From Sphingomicrobium sp. XHP0239 (GTDB taxonomy: Bacteria; Pseudomonadota; Alphaproteobacteria; Sphingomonadales; Sphingomonadaceae): DNA of 64,000 nt. This document shows, piece by piece, positions 7,498 to 16,740 of the stretch. Position 1 is the stretch's first letter. Every line of letters begins with the position of its first letter. The notes beneath the pieces were generated by a model. That model was given only the letters and a program-made list of their open reading frames with translations, was not told the origin of the DNA and ran no database searches. Made by a program: the position numbers and the translations under genes. The stretch is from assembly GCF_039555325.1 (NCBI RefSeq), contig NZ_CP154608.1, positions 1,426,001-1,490,000 of the forward strand, written 5' to 3'.

Positions 7498-9498
7498 CTA
7501 AAGACGTCCGAAAAAGTCTTCGATTTCCCGCACCATATCGTCAAAAATATCGGGCTCGCGTCGGTCGGGTAGCGGCACGACCGGCGGGTCTGCACGGACG
7601 GGGGGCGCGGGCCGGAAATCGCGCGGCAACCGCGGCCCGGCCGTTCCGTCCACGCGCAGCGCCGCCGACATGAAATCCCTGAAGATCGATGCCGGCAGGG
7701 TGCCGCCGGACACGTCGCCCAACGACTCGTTGTCGTCGTGCCCGACCCACACTCCTACCACCAAATTGCCCGCGAAGCCGATGAAGATGGCGTCGCGATT
7801 GTCCTGGGTCGTGCCGGTCTTGCCGAACGTCGGCGTGCCCAGCGCCGCTCGCCGCCCGGTGCCGTCGTTGGCGGCGGCATAGAGAAGGTCGAGCATCGGC
7901 TCCCATTCCTGATAGGGATCGAGCCGTGCGCGCCGACCGAGCATCGTGTCGTCCTCCTCCGAATCGATCCCGCGGACCTCGACCGGATAGCGCCCGCTGG
8001 CGATCGCGGCATAAGCGGCCGTCATCTCGATCAGCGGCACCCCGCCGGTACCGAGCGCGTAGCTGGGGCCGTCGGGAATGTCCGACACGATCCCCAGTTC
8101 GCGCGCGGTCCGCACGATCCGCTCGCGGCCGACCTCGCGCGCCAGCCGGACGGTGGCGGCGTTGGAGGACCGGGCGAACGCCTCGCGCAGCGTGATCGAC
8201 CCTCGATACTGGCCGTCGCTGTTGCGCGGGCTCCACCCGTCGATGGTGATCGGCGCGTCCTCGATCCGGTCGTCGGGGTCCCACCCCGATCGCAGCGCCG
8301 CGAGATAGACCGCGAGCTTGAATGCGCTCCCCGGCTGGCGCCGCGCCTGTGTGGCGCGATTGAAGGGACTGGCCTTGTAGGAGCGTCCGCCGATCAAGGC
8401 GACGACCTCGCCCGTCGGACGCATCGCGACGAACCCGACCTGCCGGTCGCCGAGGTTGGCGTTGACCGTCGCGCGCACCGCGATCCGCTGCAGATCGCTG
8501 TCCAGCGTCGTCGGCACCCGCGCCAGCCCATAGTCCGCGCGCATCCGCCGCGCGGCCTGCGGTGCCACCCAGTCGGCAAAATAGGTTCCCGTCGGCAGGG
8601 TCGAGCGCCGGCCGCGCAGCTCGGCGAGCGGCATCCCGCTCGCCTGGCCCTGCGCCAGCGCACCCGTTTCCTCCATCGCGCCGAGGACCACGCGGCTGCG
8701 CGCCTGCGCCGCGTCGAGATCGCGCGTCGGGGCCAGCCGCGTCGGCGCCTTGACCATCCCCGCCAGCATTGCCGCCTCGGCGACGCTCAACTGTTCGGGA
8801 GCCCGGCCGAAATAATGTCCCGCCGCTGCGCGGAGCCCATAGACGCCGTCGCCGAAATAGATGCTCGACAGGTAACGCGACAGGATCTCGTCCTTGGTCA
8901 GCCAGCCCTCCAGCCAGAACGCGATGATCGCTTCCTGCGCCTTGCGGCTCAGCTTGCGTTCCCCGTCGAGAAAGGCGGTCTTGGCGAGTTGCTGGGTGAT
9001 CGTCGATCCGCCCTGTCGCACGCCGCCCGCCTGCGCATTCTCGATCGCCGCCCGCGCGATGCCACGCGGATCGATACCCCAGTGCGAATAGAAGCGCCGG
9101 TCCTCGATCGACACGAACGCCTGCGTCACGTGCGCCGGCAACTGCGTCACGTCGACCGGTTCTTCCTTGAGCGCGCCGCGCCGCGCGACCGGATTGCCCT
9201 CATTGTCGAGGAACAGCATCGCCGGACTTTCGAGCGGCTCGAGGCTACGCCCGAGGGGCGCGGTCACGATCAGCCAGATTAGCGTCGCGAGCAGCAGCGC
9301 GGCGAAAGCGGTGAACCCCCAGCGCAGCCAGCGGCGCTTGCCGCGGCGACGGGGCGGCGGCGGGGCACCTTCCTCGTCGTGCAACCACGGTTCGTCGTCC
9401 GCGCCGTCGTCGAAATAGTCGTCGGCAACGCCGTCGTGAGGCGTGTCGAACGCCGCATCCTGCGCGCCGAGACGGTCCAGATAATCGCGCTCCGCCAT
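7498..9498 (-). CDS. Bifunctional class A penicillin-binding protein (PBP1-type)
   Basis: A 666-residue peptidoglycan synthase anchored in the inner membrane. Residues 1-56 are an acidic cytosolic tail ending in a Pro/Arg-rich stretch; one membrane span follows at 60-80. The GT51 glycosyltransferase domain contains the catalytic E132 in EDRRFYSHWG and GGSTITQQL (163-171). The transpeptidase domain has the serine nucleophile S391 in SAFK, SSN at 444-446 and KTG at 560-562, so both activities look intact. It polymerises lipid II and cross-links the chains. The gene stands alone, divergent from the peptide-binding lipoprotein gene with a 123-base shared upstream region. Confidence 0.95.
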   Translation of the reverse strand: MAERDYLDRLGAQDAAFDTPHDGVADDYFDDGADDEPWLHDEEGAPPPPRRRGKRRWLRWGFTAFAALLLATLIWLIVTAPLGRSLEPLESPAMLFLDNEGNPVARRGALKEEPVDVTQLPAHVTQAFVSIEDRRFYSHWGIDPRGIARAAIENAQAGGVRQGGSTITQQLAKTAFLDGERKLSRKAQEAIIAFWLEGWLTKDEILSRYLSSIYFGDGVYGLRAAAGHYFGRAPEQLSVAEAAMLAGMVKAPTRLAPTRDLDAAQARSRVVLGAMEETGALAQGQASGMPLAELRGRRSTLPTGTYFADWVAPQAARRMRADYGLARVPTTLDSDLQRIAVRATVNANLGDRQVGFVAMRPTGEVVALIGGRSYKASPFNRATQARRQPGSAFKLAVYLAALRSGWDPDDRIEDAPITIDGWSPRNSDGQYRGSITLREAFARSSNAATVRLAREVGRERIVRTARELGIVSDIPDGPSYALGTGGVPLIEMTAAYAAIASGRYPVEVRGIDSEEDDTMLGRRARLDPYQEWEPMLDLLYAAANDGTGRRAALGTPTFGKTGTTQDNRDAIFIGFAGNLVVGVWVGHDDNESLGDVSGGTLPASIFRDFMSAALRVDGTAGPRLPRDFRPAPPVRADPPVVPLPDRREPDIFDDMVREIEDFFGRL

Positions 9499-9621
9499 AC
9501 TCGTTGCGGGCCTGCTCCTTCGTCGTTGCCTTCCGAATAGGTGTGTTATAGAATTAAAACACCCATGTCCATGTCATCCGCCGCTTGCTGAACCACCTCT
9601 GAAACACCACATCTCCTCACG

Positions 9622-11058
9622 ATGGTCCCGCCTCTCGCCACTCCTTTGCGACTTCTCCCGGCCCTTGTCGCGCTGGCACTGGCCGGTTGCGCTGGCGAGC
9701 GGTCGAGCCAGACCCATATTCTCGTCCTCGACGAAGAGACAGCGAACGATCTGGAAACCGCCGCACTGGCGCAGGGACTGGTCGCTTTCGACGCCGAAGG
9801 AGGCATCGTCCCCGCGCTCGCCGCAAGCTGGCATGTCAGCGACGACGGGTTGAGCTACATCTTCCGCCTCGACGATGCCCGGTGGAGCGACGGGGACCCG
9901 GTCGCCGCCGATCGCGTCGCGCGCACGCTGGCCCGCCAGTTCGAGGAAGCCAGCGTTCCCTTCGGCGATACCGTCGGCGCGATCGAGGACATCGAGGCGA
10001 TGACCGACCGCGTCATCGAGATCCGCCTGAACAGCCCCCGGCCCTTCCTCCTCCAACTCCTCGCCCAACCAACGTTCGCGATCCGCGACGGCGACGTCGC
10101 GACGGGCCCCTTCACCGTCCTGCCCAGCGAGGCGGACGACGACGAGGAAGGCGCCATTCTTCTCGGCCGGCTCGCCGACGACATGGACGAGGAGGTCGTG
10201 AGCGAACAGCGCTTGATGATCGAACAGGCGGGCATTGTGGACGCGCTCGAACGATTCGCGGCGGGCGAGGTCGATCTCGTGACCGGCGGACGCTTCGACA
10301 CTCTTCCCCTGGCGCAGGAGGCGAGCGGCCTGTTCGGGGCGCCGCGGATCGACCCGGTCGCCGGACTGTTCGGCCTGCGCCCGGTCAGTGACAGCGCTCT
10401 CCTTGCGGATCCGGAACTGCGCGGCGCGCTCAACCGCGCGATCGACCGCGACGCGCTCGTTCGATCGCTGGGCGTATCGGGGCTGCTTCCCCGCGCCACG
10501 ATCCTGCAATCGGGACTCGACGTTCCCAGCGACGCGACCGTCCCCGACTTCGTCCAGGCCGATCTGGAGGCACGGCGTTCCGGCGCGCGCGCACTGCTCG
10601 AGGAACGCGACCTCGACGGGTCGACCGTCACCGTCGACCTGCCCCAGGGCCCCGGCGCTGACACGCTGTTCCAGCGGCTCGTCGCCGACTGGGGGACGAT
10701 CGGGTTGCGGGTCGAGCGCGCCAACGGGCCATCGAACGCGGATTTCGTCCTCGTCGATGCGGTCGCACCGGCGATGAACGCGGGCTGGTATCTCAACCAC
10801 TTCCGCTGCGACCGCAGCACGATCTGCAGCGAGGAAACCGATTCGCTTCTGGATCGCGCCCGCGATACCCGCGATCTCGCGGAGCGGCGTCAGGCGCTGC
10901 TCGAAGCCACCCTGCGGATCCAGAACGAGGCCCTGTTCCTGCCGCTGGCCGCCCCGGTGCGCTGGTCGCTGGTGGGAGCCGGGCTCGACGGATTTGTCGA
11001 GAATCGTTTTGCGCGGCATGATGCCGGCTTGCTCCGTTCGAGAGAGGGCCGCCGATGA
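9622..11058 (+). CDS. ABC transporter substrate-binding lipoprotein, family 5 (peptide-binding type)
   Basis: A 478-residue protein with a lipoprotein signal: hydrophobic stretch LLPALVALAL and lipobox LAGC with Cys23. The rest follows the SBP_bac_5 (DppA/OppA) plan: an N-terminal ALAASWHVSDDGLSYIFRL-type segment with SDGDPV, and a C-terminal half with a long helix region before the end. Members capture oligopeptides or other ligands in the periplasm for ABC import. Unusually there is no permease or ATPase gene nearby, so it may serve a distant transporter or act as a sensor or chaperone. Its stop overlaps the DUF4112 start (ATGA). Confidence 0.85.
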   Translation: MVPPLATPLRLLPALVALALAGCAGERSSQTHILVLDEETANDLETAALAQGLVAFDAEGGIVPALAASWHVSDDGLSYIFRLDDARWSDGDPVAADRVARTLARQFEEASVPFGDTVGAIEDIEAMTDRVIEIRLNSPRPFLLQLLAQPTFAIRDGDVATGPFTVLPSEADDDEEGAILLGRLADDMDEEVVSEQRLMIEQAGIVDALERFAAGEVDLVTGGRFDTLPLAQEASGLFGAPRIDPVAGLFGLRPVSDSALLADPELRGALNRAIDRDALVRSLGVSGLLPRATILQSGLDVPSDATVPDFVQADLEARRSGARALLEERDLDGSTVTVDLPQGPGADTLFQRLVADWGTIGLRVERANGPSNADFVLVDAVAPAMNAGWYLNHFRCDRSTICSEETDSLLDRARDTRDLAERRQALLEATLRIQNEALFLPLAAPVRWSLVGAGLDGFVENRFARHDAGLLRSREGRR

Positions 11059-11468
11059 CCGGAACCGACCTGTACGACCGCGCCCGTCTGTCGAAGGAAC
11101 CGGGCGACGTGCGCCGCCGGATCGAACGGCTCGAAAAGCTGCTCGAAAACCTCTTCGTCGTTCCCGGCATCAACCGCCCCGTCGGCCTCGATGCGCTCTT
11201 GAGCCTCGTTCCCGGCGTCGGCACCCTCTCGGGCGCCGCGCTCGGGAGCTATCTGGTCTGGGAAGCGCGCAACCTCGGCCTGTCGAAATGGCAGCTGGCG
11301 CGGATGAACCTCAACACGCTCCTGGACATGGGTCTGGGCGCAATCCCCGTGATCGGCGTCGTCCCCGACTTCTTTTTCCGTTCCAACAGCCGCAACCTGC
11401 GAATCGTGCGCAAGCATCTCGACCGCCACCACCCGGCGAGCGACCCTGCCGCCTTGCCTCGCGAATAG
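11055..11468 (+). CDS. DUF4112 domain protein
   Basis: A 137-residue protein beginning at an ATG that overlaps the upstream stop by four bases. It matches the DUF4112 pattern: a short N-terminal helix, FVVPGINRPVGLDALLSLVPGVGT, a small hydrophobic hairpin, and NTLLDMGLGAIPVIGVVPDFFFRSN with a basic end. Two amphipathic or membrane-embedded segments are likely (about 45-68 and 92-112). Function is unknown. The translational coupling to an orphan periplasmic binding lipoprotein is the only functional hint. Confidence 0.85.
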   Translation: MTGTDLYDRARLSKEPGDVRRRIERLEKLLENLFVVPGINRPVGLDALLSLVPGVGTLSGAALGSYLVWEARNLGLSKWQLARMNLNTLLDMGLGAIPVIGVVPDFFFRSNSRNLRIVRKHLDRHHPASDPAALPRE

Positions 11469-11650
11469 GCGCGTTACCGCGCCGTTCGCGGCGATCATCG
11501 ACCTTCCCGCCGTCGATTTCCCGATCTCGCTCGGACGCCATCGACAAGGTACTCAGCCCAACGCCTCACCCGCGAGCTTCAGGCGTATCTAACCCCTCAC
11601 ACCCTGCCGCTCTCCGATGAACAGCTTGGCGTTGCGGTAGCGTAACGAAA

Positions 11651-11675
11651 GGAACCTCACCCGTCCTGCGGCTTT
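11651..11675 (+). promoter_or_regulatory. EcfG-like motif before the L,D-transpeptidase gene
   Basis: GGAAC at 11651-11655, a 16-base spacer and CTTT at 11672-11675, one base off the EcfG consensus. It ends 35 bases before the ATG at 11711, a spacing close to that of the other candidate sites in this window. The rest of the 242-base gap before this gene shows no other feature. Confidence 0.35.
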
Positions 11676-11710
11676 GATTGGGTGAACTCGCTTTGAAAAA
11701 GGTCAATATT

Positions 11711-12418
11711 ATGAAAACGCTAGCTGCATTGCTGGCGACCGCCGCGCTCGCTCTGACGACCCCCGCGACTGCCGCCAACTCGATCGATACCGCGACTTCC
11801 GTTTCCAAGAACGCGAAGGAAGTCGAGGCCGAAGTGACCTACGACGCCTCGACCACCGAACGCACCTATTTCTATAATGGCGTCGCCTACGATTATACTG
11901 CCGCCGACGTGCGCATCACCGGCGACATTGCCGGCGGGACCAACACGCTCGAAACCCATGCCGCGCGCACCGAGGCCGCCAAGCAGGCCGAACGGGGCTT
12001 TCGCGACATGAAGGACAAGTTCGGCGTATCGTCCATCTCGGCCAACAAGTATCGCTGGGATGACGACGGAGCGTCGGGCGACATGCGCATCGTCGTGTCC
12101 ATCTCGAAGCAGCTAGCCTTCGCCTACAAGGGCGACACGCTGGTCGGCGCCGCATCGGTTTCGACCGCCCGTGACAACAAGCTCACGCCGCAGGGCATCT
12201 TCCCCATCTGGATGAAGAAATCGATGCATTACTCCAAGGCCTACGACAACACGCCGATGCCCTACACGCAATTCATCGACAAGTACGGCATCGCGCTGCA
12301 CGCTGGCCCCAATCCCGGCTATGCCGCGAGCGCGGGTTGCGTCCGACTGCCCAAGCAGTTCGCCAAGAACATCTTCTCGATGACCGATATCGGTTCGACG
12401 GTGCTGATCGGCGCGTAA
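11711..12418 (+). CDS. L,D-transpeptidase (YkuD domain), exported
   Basis: A 235-residue protein with a Sec signal peptide (MKTLAALLATAALALTTPATA, cleavage near residue 22). The catalytic YkuD domain fills the C-terminal half and ends with HAGPNPGYAASAGCVRLP: the His and the nucleophilic Cys in the S/A-GC-x-R motif are present. Such enzymes make 3-3 peptidoglycan cross-links or attach proteins to the wall in the periplasm. ATG 11711 is chosen because AAGG lies 8 bases upstream and the signal peptide starts there. A strong terminator follows. A second, larger L,D-transpeptidase lies at 19706-21025. Confidence 0.9.
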   Translation: MKTLAALLATAALALTTPATAANSIDTATSVSKNAKEVEAEVTYDASTTERTYFYNGVAYDYTAADVRITGDIAGGTNTLETHAARTEAAKQAERGFRDMKDKFGVSSISANKYRWDDDGASGDMRIVVSISKQLAFAYKGDTLVGAASVSTARDNKLTPQGIFPIWMKKSMHYSKAYDNTPMPYTQFIDKYGIALHAGPNPGYAASAGCVRLPKQFAKNIFSMTDIGSTVLIGA

Positions 12419-12442
12419 GGCGCGCCACCATGGCACCGCACC

Positions 12443-12485
12443 AGGCGGTCCCCGCAGGCGAGTGCGGGGACCGCCTTTCTTTTAT
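12443..12485 (+). terminator. Terminator of the L,D-transpeptidase gene
   Basis: A perfect 14-bp stem (AGGCGGTCCCCGCA at 12443-12456 with its complement at 12463-12476), 6-base loop, then TTCTTTTATTT on the plus strand. It separates this gene from the convergent nadA. Confidence 0.9.
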
Positions 12486-12489
12486 TTGC

Positions 12490-13491
12490 TCAGTCGCCGT
12501 CCATCTGCGGTTTGCCGACGTCGCCCTGCCCCACGGTCCGTCCGGCCATGTCGAGCATTCGGTCGAGGGGCTTGCGCGCCGCGTCCATCAATTCTGGGCT
12601 GAGGTCGATCTGGGGCTCCAGATCGCGCAGCGCGACGTAGAGCTTCTCCAGCGTGTTGAGCGCCATGTACGGGCACATGTTGCAATTGCAGTTCCCGTCG
12701 CCCCCCGGCACGCCGATGAACGTCGTATCGGGCCGCGCCTTCTCCATCTGGTGGATGATGTGCGGCTCGGTGGCGACCAGCACCGTGTCGGCCTGCGCCT
12801 CGGCACAGAATTTCAGGATCGAACTGGTCGACCCGACATGATCGGCATGCTCGACGATATGCGGTGGGCATTCGGGATGCGCCGCCACCGGCGCGTCGGG
12901 ATGCTCGGCCTTCAATTTAAGAAGTTCGGTTTCCGAGAACGCCTGGTGCACGATGCAGATGCCCGGCCACAGCAGCATGTCGCGCCCCGACTTGCGCGCC
13001 AGATAGCCGCCGAGATGCCGGTCGGGCGCGAAGATGATTTTCTGGTCTTTCGGAATCTGGTCGAGGATGACCTGCGCCGAACTCGACGTCACGATGATGT
13101 CCGACAGCGCTTTCACCTCCGCCGAACAGTTGATGTACGTCAGCGCGATATGATCGGGATGCGCCTCGCGGAACGCCTTGAACTGGTCCGGCGGGCAACT
13201 GTCTTCCAGGCTGCACCCGGCATCCATGTCGGGCAGGATGACGGTCTTCTTGGGCGACAGGATCTTCGCCGTCTCCGCCATGAACCGTACCCCGCAAAAG
13301 GCGATCACCTCGGCATCGGTCGCCGCCGCCTTGCGCGACAGATCGAGACTGTCGCCCACGAAATCGGCGAGGTCCTGGATTTCGGGCTTCTGATAGTAAT
13401 GCGCCAGAATGACCGCATTGCGCTCCTTCTTCAGCCGCTCGATCTCGGACAGCAGCTCCTCGCCCACGGGCGGGCGTTCGATTGTGCTCAT
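12490..13491 (-). CDS. nadA: Quinolinate synthase NadA
   Basis: A 333-residue Fe-S enzyme that condenses iminoaspartate with dihydroxyacetone phosphate to quinolinate in NAD biosynthesis. Recognisable blocks are AHYYQKPEIQDLADFVGDS at the N-terminus, NCSAEVKA (Cys122), HPEC (Cys208) and the CNCNMCPYM cluster near 268-275, which supply the [4Fe-4S] ligands. Length is normal. ATG 13491 overlaps the upstream stop by one base (TGATG). nadB and nadC are not in the window, so this copy sits outside a nad operon, coupled instead to a DUF4230 gene. Confidence 0.97.
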   Translation of the reverse strand: MSTIERPPVGEELLSEIERLKKERNAVILAHYYQKPEIQDLADFVGDSLDLSRKAAATDAEVIAFCGVRFMAETAKILSPKKTVILPDMDAGCSLEDSCPPDQFKAFREAHPDHIALTYINCSAEVKALSDIIVTSSSAQVILDQIPKDQKIIFAPDRHLGGYLARKSGRDMLLWPGICIVHQAFSETELLKLKAEHPDAPVAAHPECPPHIVEHADHVGSTSSILKFCAEAQADTVLVATEPHIIHQMEKARPDTTFIGVPGGDGNCNCNMCPYMALNTLEKLYVALRDLEPQIDLSPELMDAARKPLDRMLDMAGRTVGQGDVGKPQMDGD

Positions 13492-14243
13492 CAATTCGCT
13501 CCTTGGCGCGCTCGGCGCTCGTTGCGGTCGCGGATCGCATCGGCCGGTCGGCGCGAGGCGTCCAGATATTCGTCATTGTCGGGATCGGGGTCGCTGGCGA
13601 AGCGCGCCACGACCCGTGCATTCTCCATCCCCGCCACGGCCAGCGGAAGCTCGAAATTGCGCGCCACCGCATCGCGGGCTGCCTCCCGCGCCGCGTTCAT
13701 CGGGACCGCGCTGCGGGCCTGGGCGCGAAGATCGCGCAGCGCCGCGGCCTGATTGGCGTCGCTCAACACCTCCTCGGCATCGGTCACCGCGCCGAGGATC
13801 CCCTCGTCGGCATATTCACGCGCGCCTTCCAGATCGACGTCCGGCCCGGCGATTTCCAGTTCGGGCAACGTTACCGTCAGCGTCGAACTGGCCGGATCCC
13901 ACTCCAGATCCTCGCGCGTCAGGCTCGCCATGTCGATCTCGTAGCGCGCGGTCCCGGGCAGGATCAGCGTACGCTCCGCCGACAGCAGCCCGCCGAACCG
14001 CCGCTGGCGCGACGTCACCACCGCCACGAAGCGGGCGGTAAAGGGCGTCAGCCGGTTCTGCGCCTGCATCGCCTGCAGGCTCGTCGACACGATCGTGTCG
14101 GGGTCCGGTCCCCGCTCGGCCTCGCCGAGCAACCGGCTCGCGAGCGTGTAGCCGATCAGCAGGACCACCACGACCAGCCCGGTCAGGATAATCGGGCGCC
14201 ACACGCCCTGCTTCTTTTCCATTTCTAGGTCGCCGATTGCCAT
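13491..14243 (-). CDS. DUF4230 membrane-anchored protein
   Basis: A 250-residue protein with one N-terminal span (about residues 18-37, WRPIILTGLVVVVLLIGYTLA) and a soluble domain matching DUF4230, a family of unknown function; the conserved FTARFVAVVTSRQRR segment and a PGTARYEIDMASL beta region are visible. The C-terminus is Arg/Asp-rich. ATG 14243 has AGGAGG four bases upstream and overlaps the metallo-hydrolase gene by 19 bases; ATG 14222 is a shorter alternative. It lies between the metallo-hydrolase and nadA in a coupled minus-strand operon. Confidence 0.8.
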   Translation of the reverse strand: MAIGDLEMEKKQGVWRPIILTGLVVVVLLIGYTLASRLLGEAERGPDPDTIVSTSLQAMQAQNRLTPFTARFVAVVTSRQRRFGGLLSAERTLILPGTARYEIDMASLTREDLEWDPASSTLTVTLPELEIAGPDVDLEGAREYADEGILGAVTDAEEVLSDANQAAALRDLRAQARSAVPMNAAREAARDAVARNFELPLAVAGMENARVVARFASDPDPDNDEYLDASRRPADAIRDRNERRARQGAN

Positions 14244-15082
14244 ACGCCCTCCTCGACCTCCTCAACGCGGCCCTGCCGCCGAAGTTCTATGAGATGCGCA
14301 TGCACCGATCCCCCCGCGGCGGGCACCAGGCGCTCGTCCAGCCCGGGATAGCAGTTCGCGACGATCGTCGGGATGTCCTCGTCTCCCGCCGCGACCCGGT
14401 CCATGATCTGTTTCTCGCGACTTTTCCGATGGCCCAGCAGGTGCCGGACCAGCCGCCGCGGCTGTTCGATCGGCTTGCCGTGCGCCGGGAAATAAATCTC
14501 GTCCTGTTCGCGATCCAGCAACGTCTCGAGGCTCGCCAGATAGGCGCCCATGTCCCCATCGGGCGGAACCACCACCGTCGTCGACCAGCCCATGACGTGA
14601 TCGCCCGTCAGCAACGCCCCGCGCCACGCGTAACAGAGATGGTTCGACGTGTGCCCCGGGGTCGCGACCGCCACCAGCATCTCCTCCCCGATCGCCAAGC
14701 CCTCACCGTCGGCCAGTACCCGGTCGGGACTGTAGTCGTGATCGAAGCTCGCGTCCGCGCGCGGCCCCGTGTCCTCGAGCGCCAGCGGCGCGCAGCCGAC
14801 GATCGGCGCCCCGGTGCGCGCCGCCAGCGGCTGGCTGGCGGGGCTGTGATCGCGGTGGGTGTGGGTGCAGGCGATGGCGACCGTCTCGCGCGCGCCGATC
14901 GCGGCGATGATCGCCTCGACATGATCGTCGAGATCGGGACCGGGGTCGACCACCACCACCCGCTCGGTATCGCCGACCAGATAGGTCTGCGTACCGGTGT
15001 GGGTATAGGGCGACGGATTGCGCGCCAGCACGCGCTCGATCCCCGGATGCACGGGCTCGGCAAGGGTGTAGGGAGCGTCCAC
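14225..15082 (-). CDS. MBL-fold metallo-hydrolase (LACTB2-like)
   Basis: A 285-residue metallo-beta-lactamase-fold protein. The zinc motif HTHRDHSP, the later GHTSNHLCY histidine and GDHVMGW aspartate, and FPAHGKPI are all present, followed by a C-terminal winged-helix segment, as in LACTB2-type proteins; some relatives are endoribonucleases, others thioester hydrolases. The substrate is unknown. The start is uncertain: in this frame the first good candidate is GTG 15082, without a clear ribosome-binding site, while an out-of-frame ATG at 15099 is not usable. Confidence 0.82.
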   Translation of the reverse strand: MDAPYTLAEPVHPGIERVLARNPSPYTHTGTQTYLVGDTERVVVVDPGPDLDDHVEAIIAAIGARETVAIACTHTHRDHSPASQPLAARTGAPIVGCAPLALEDTGPRADASFDHDYSPDRVLADGEGLAIGEEMLVAVATPGHTSNHLCYAWRGALLTGDHVMGWSTTVVVPPDGDMGAYLASLETLLDREQDEIYFPAHGKPIEQPRRLVRHLLGHRKSREKQIMDRVAAGDEDIPTIVANCYPGLDERLVPAAGGSVHAHLIELRRQGRVEEVEEGVWQSAT

Positions 15083-15144
15083 GGCACGGGTGTTGCCATG
15101 AACGCTCCCCGCGCGCCAGAGCCTCGGGGGTTCGGGACAGACCC

Positions 15145-16740
15145 TCAGCGGTTCCGGCGGGCTTCCATGTCGCGGAGCGCCGCGGTCATCCCGACTTCTG
15201 CGGCATCGAGAGACTGGACGACAATCGACTCGTCGACCGACGACAGCGAGCTTTCGATGATCGCCCCCATGTCCATCGCCGCGAGCGTGCTGCGTGCCGC
15301 CTGAAGACCGGCGATTACCGCTTCGGGATTGCCGCCTTCGGCCCGGATCTCGGCGGATTCGGCCCGGACTTCGGCGATCGCCTCGTCGATCTCGCGCAGG
15401 CCCTCGGCGATTTCCGCTTCCGCCTCGACGCTCTCGCGCCGCGCTTCCTCGCGCGCTTCGCGCATGTCGACCCGGAATTCGCGCATGACCTCCGGGCGCT
15501 CCGCGCGCAGTTCGGCCAGTTCGCTGCGCAATTCGCGGATCACCGCGTCGAACTCGGCGCGCTCGGCGGGCGTCATCTGGCTGTAGGGCTTGGACCCACC
15601 GCGCGTCATGACGCGGCGAGTCTCGCTCTCGCCCCACTCGCCCTCGTATCCCTCGCCCAAGTCCTGCATCGCGGACAGGCTGGCGGCGAGCGGCGCCAGC
15701 GGCGCTTCGGGCGGCTTCGGTGCTTCGGGAGCCTTCGGCGGCCTTGGTGCCTCGGGCGGCAAGGGCGCTGCGGGCGCTTCGGGCGCATCGCCATCGACAT
15801 AAGCGACCGCGCGGCTGGCGGTGGCGGGAACGATCACCACCGCGGCGGCAGCGATCAGCAGGACGCCCAGCGGGCGGTGCGACACATTCTTCATCATGGT
15901 CAGTCTCCGTTTGAGATCGGTGTCGCGGGCATTGGCGGTCAGGATGCGCAGCGGCGCGGCGGAGCGGGCGATGGCGCGGCCGTAGTCGGCCCGTGCCGCG
16001 CTTCCCCGCCGTGCCAGGACGCGAGCGTCGCAAGCGGCTTCCTGGTCGAAATGAAAGGCGGCGTAAGCCTTCCAGGCGATGGGGTTGAACCAGTGGAGCG
16101 AGAGGAGGACGAGCCCCGCCTGCCGCGCCCACAGATCCCCCGAACGGTGATGCGAAAGTTCATGCTCGAGCGCCAGCTCCAGCTCGGTGTCGCTGCACGC
16201 GTCGAGATAGGTCTGGGGGAGCGCGATCACGCGGCGAAGCGTGCCGAGCGCCATCGGCCCGGGCGCCTCGGGCGAGACGATCAGTTCGATCCCCCCGAAC
16301 CGTCCGCGCCGCGTTCCGGCGGCGAGCACCGCGCGGCGATCACGGTAGTAGCGCAGCTGGTGCCAGCCGAAGGTCGCGATCGCTCCGGCGCCCCACACGG
16401 TCAGGAACAGCAGCCCGACGTCGATCGTCTCGAGCCACGCCGTCAACGTGTCGAGCGCGCTCGTGCGCACCGCACCGGCGGTCTTGTTCATGACGGCGAC
16501 ATCGACCCCGATCCCGTCCGTCGACAGAGAGAGCCCCGCTCCGGACCCCGCGCCGACAGCGGCGGGTTCGCGCTCCAGCGTGGTCGTCATTGTCGGCATC
16601 GTCAGCCGCGCGATCGGCAGCAACCACAACGCATAGGCGACCCGCGCCCCGAACTTCTCAGCAACGGCGCCGCGCACGGCAAGCACCGCCACCATCAGGA
16701 CTGCGGTCCACAACAGGGTATCGAGCAGCCAGTCGGTCAT
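15145..16740 (-). CDS. BlaR1/MecR1-like M56 membrane metallopeptidase
   Basis: A 531-residue polytopic protein. Membrane spans lie near 5-22, 32-48, 108-125, 205-220 and 290-306; the M56 zinc site is HELSH at 193-197 with E234 in FDQEAACD as likely third ligand. In BlaR1 systems this peptidase inactivates the BlaI repressor after a beta-lactam binds an external sensor domain. Here the C-terminal part has no penicillin-binding motifs: it is an Ala/Pro linker (318-345) followed by about 150 residues of Glu/Arg-rich predicted coiled coil. It overlaps its BlaI partner by four bases (16737-16740). The sensed signal is therefore probably not a beta-lactam bound by a classic sensor domain. Confidence 0.86.
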   Translation of the reverse strand: MTDWLLDTLLWTAVLMVAVLAVRGAVAEKFGARVAYALWLLPIARLTMPTMTTTLEREPAAVGAGSGAGLSLSTDGIGVDVAVMNKTAGAVRTSALDTLTAWLETIDVGLLFLTVWGAGAIATFGWHQLRYYRDRRAVLAAGTRRGRFGGIELIVSPEAPGPMALGTLRRVIALPQTYLDACSDTELELALEHELSHHRSGDLWARQAGLVLLSLHWFNPIAWKAYAAFHFDQEAACDARVLARRGSAARADYGRAIARSAAPLRILTANARDTDLKRRLTMMKNVSHRPLGVLLIAAAAVVIVPATASRAVAYVDGDAPEAPAAPLPPEAPRPPKAPEAPKPPEAPLAPLAASLSAMQDLGEGYEGEWGESETRRVMTRGGSKPYSQMTPAERAEFDAVIRELRSELAELRAERPEVMREFRVDMREAREEARRESVEAEAEIAEGLREIDEAIAEVRAESAEIRAEGGNPEAVIAGLQAARSTLAAMDMGAIIESSLSSVDESIVVQSLDAAEVGMTAALRDMEARRNR

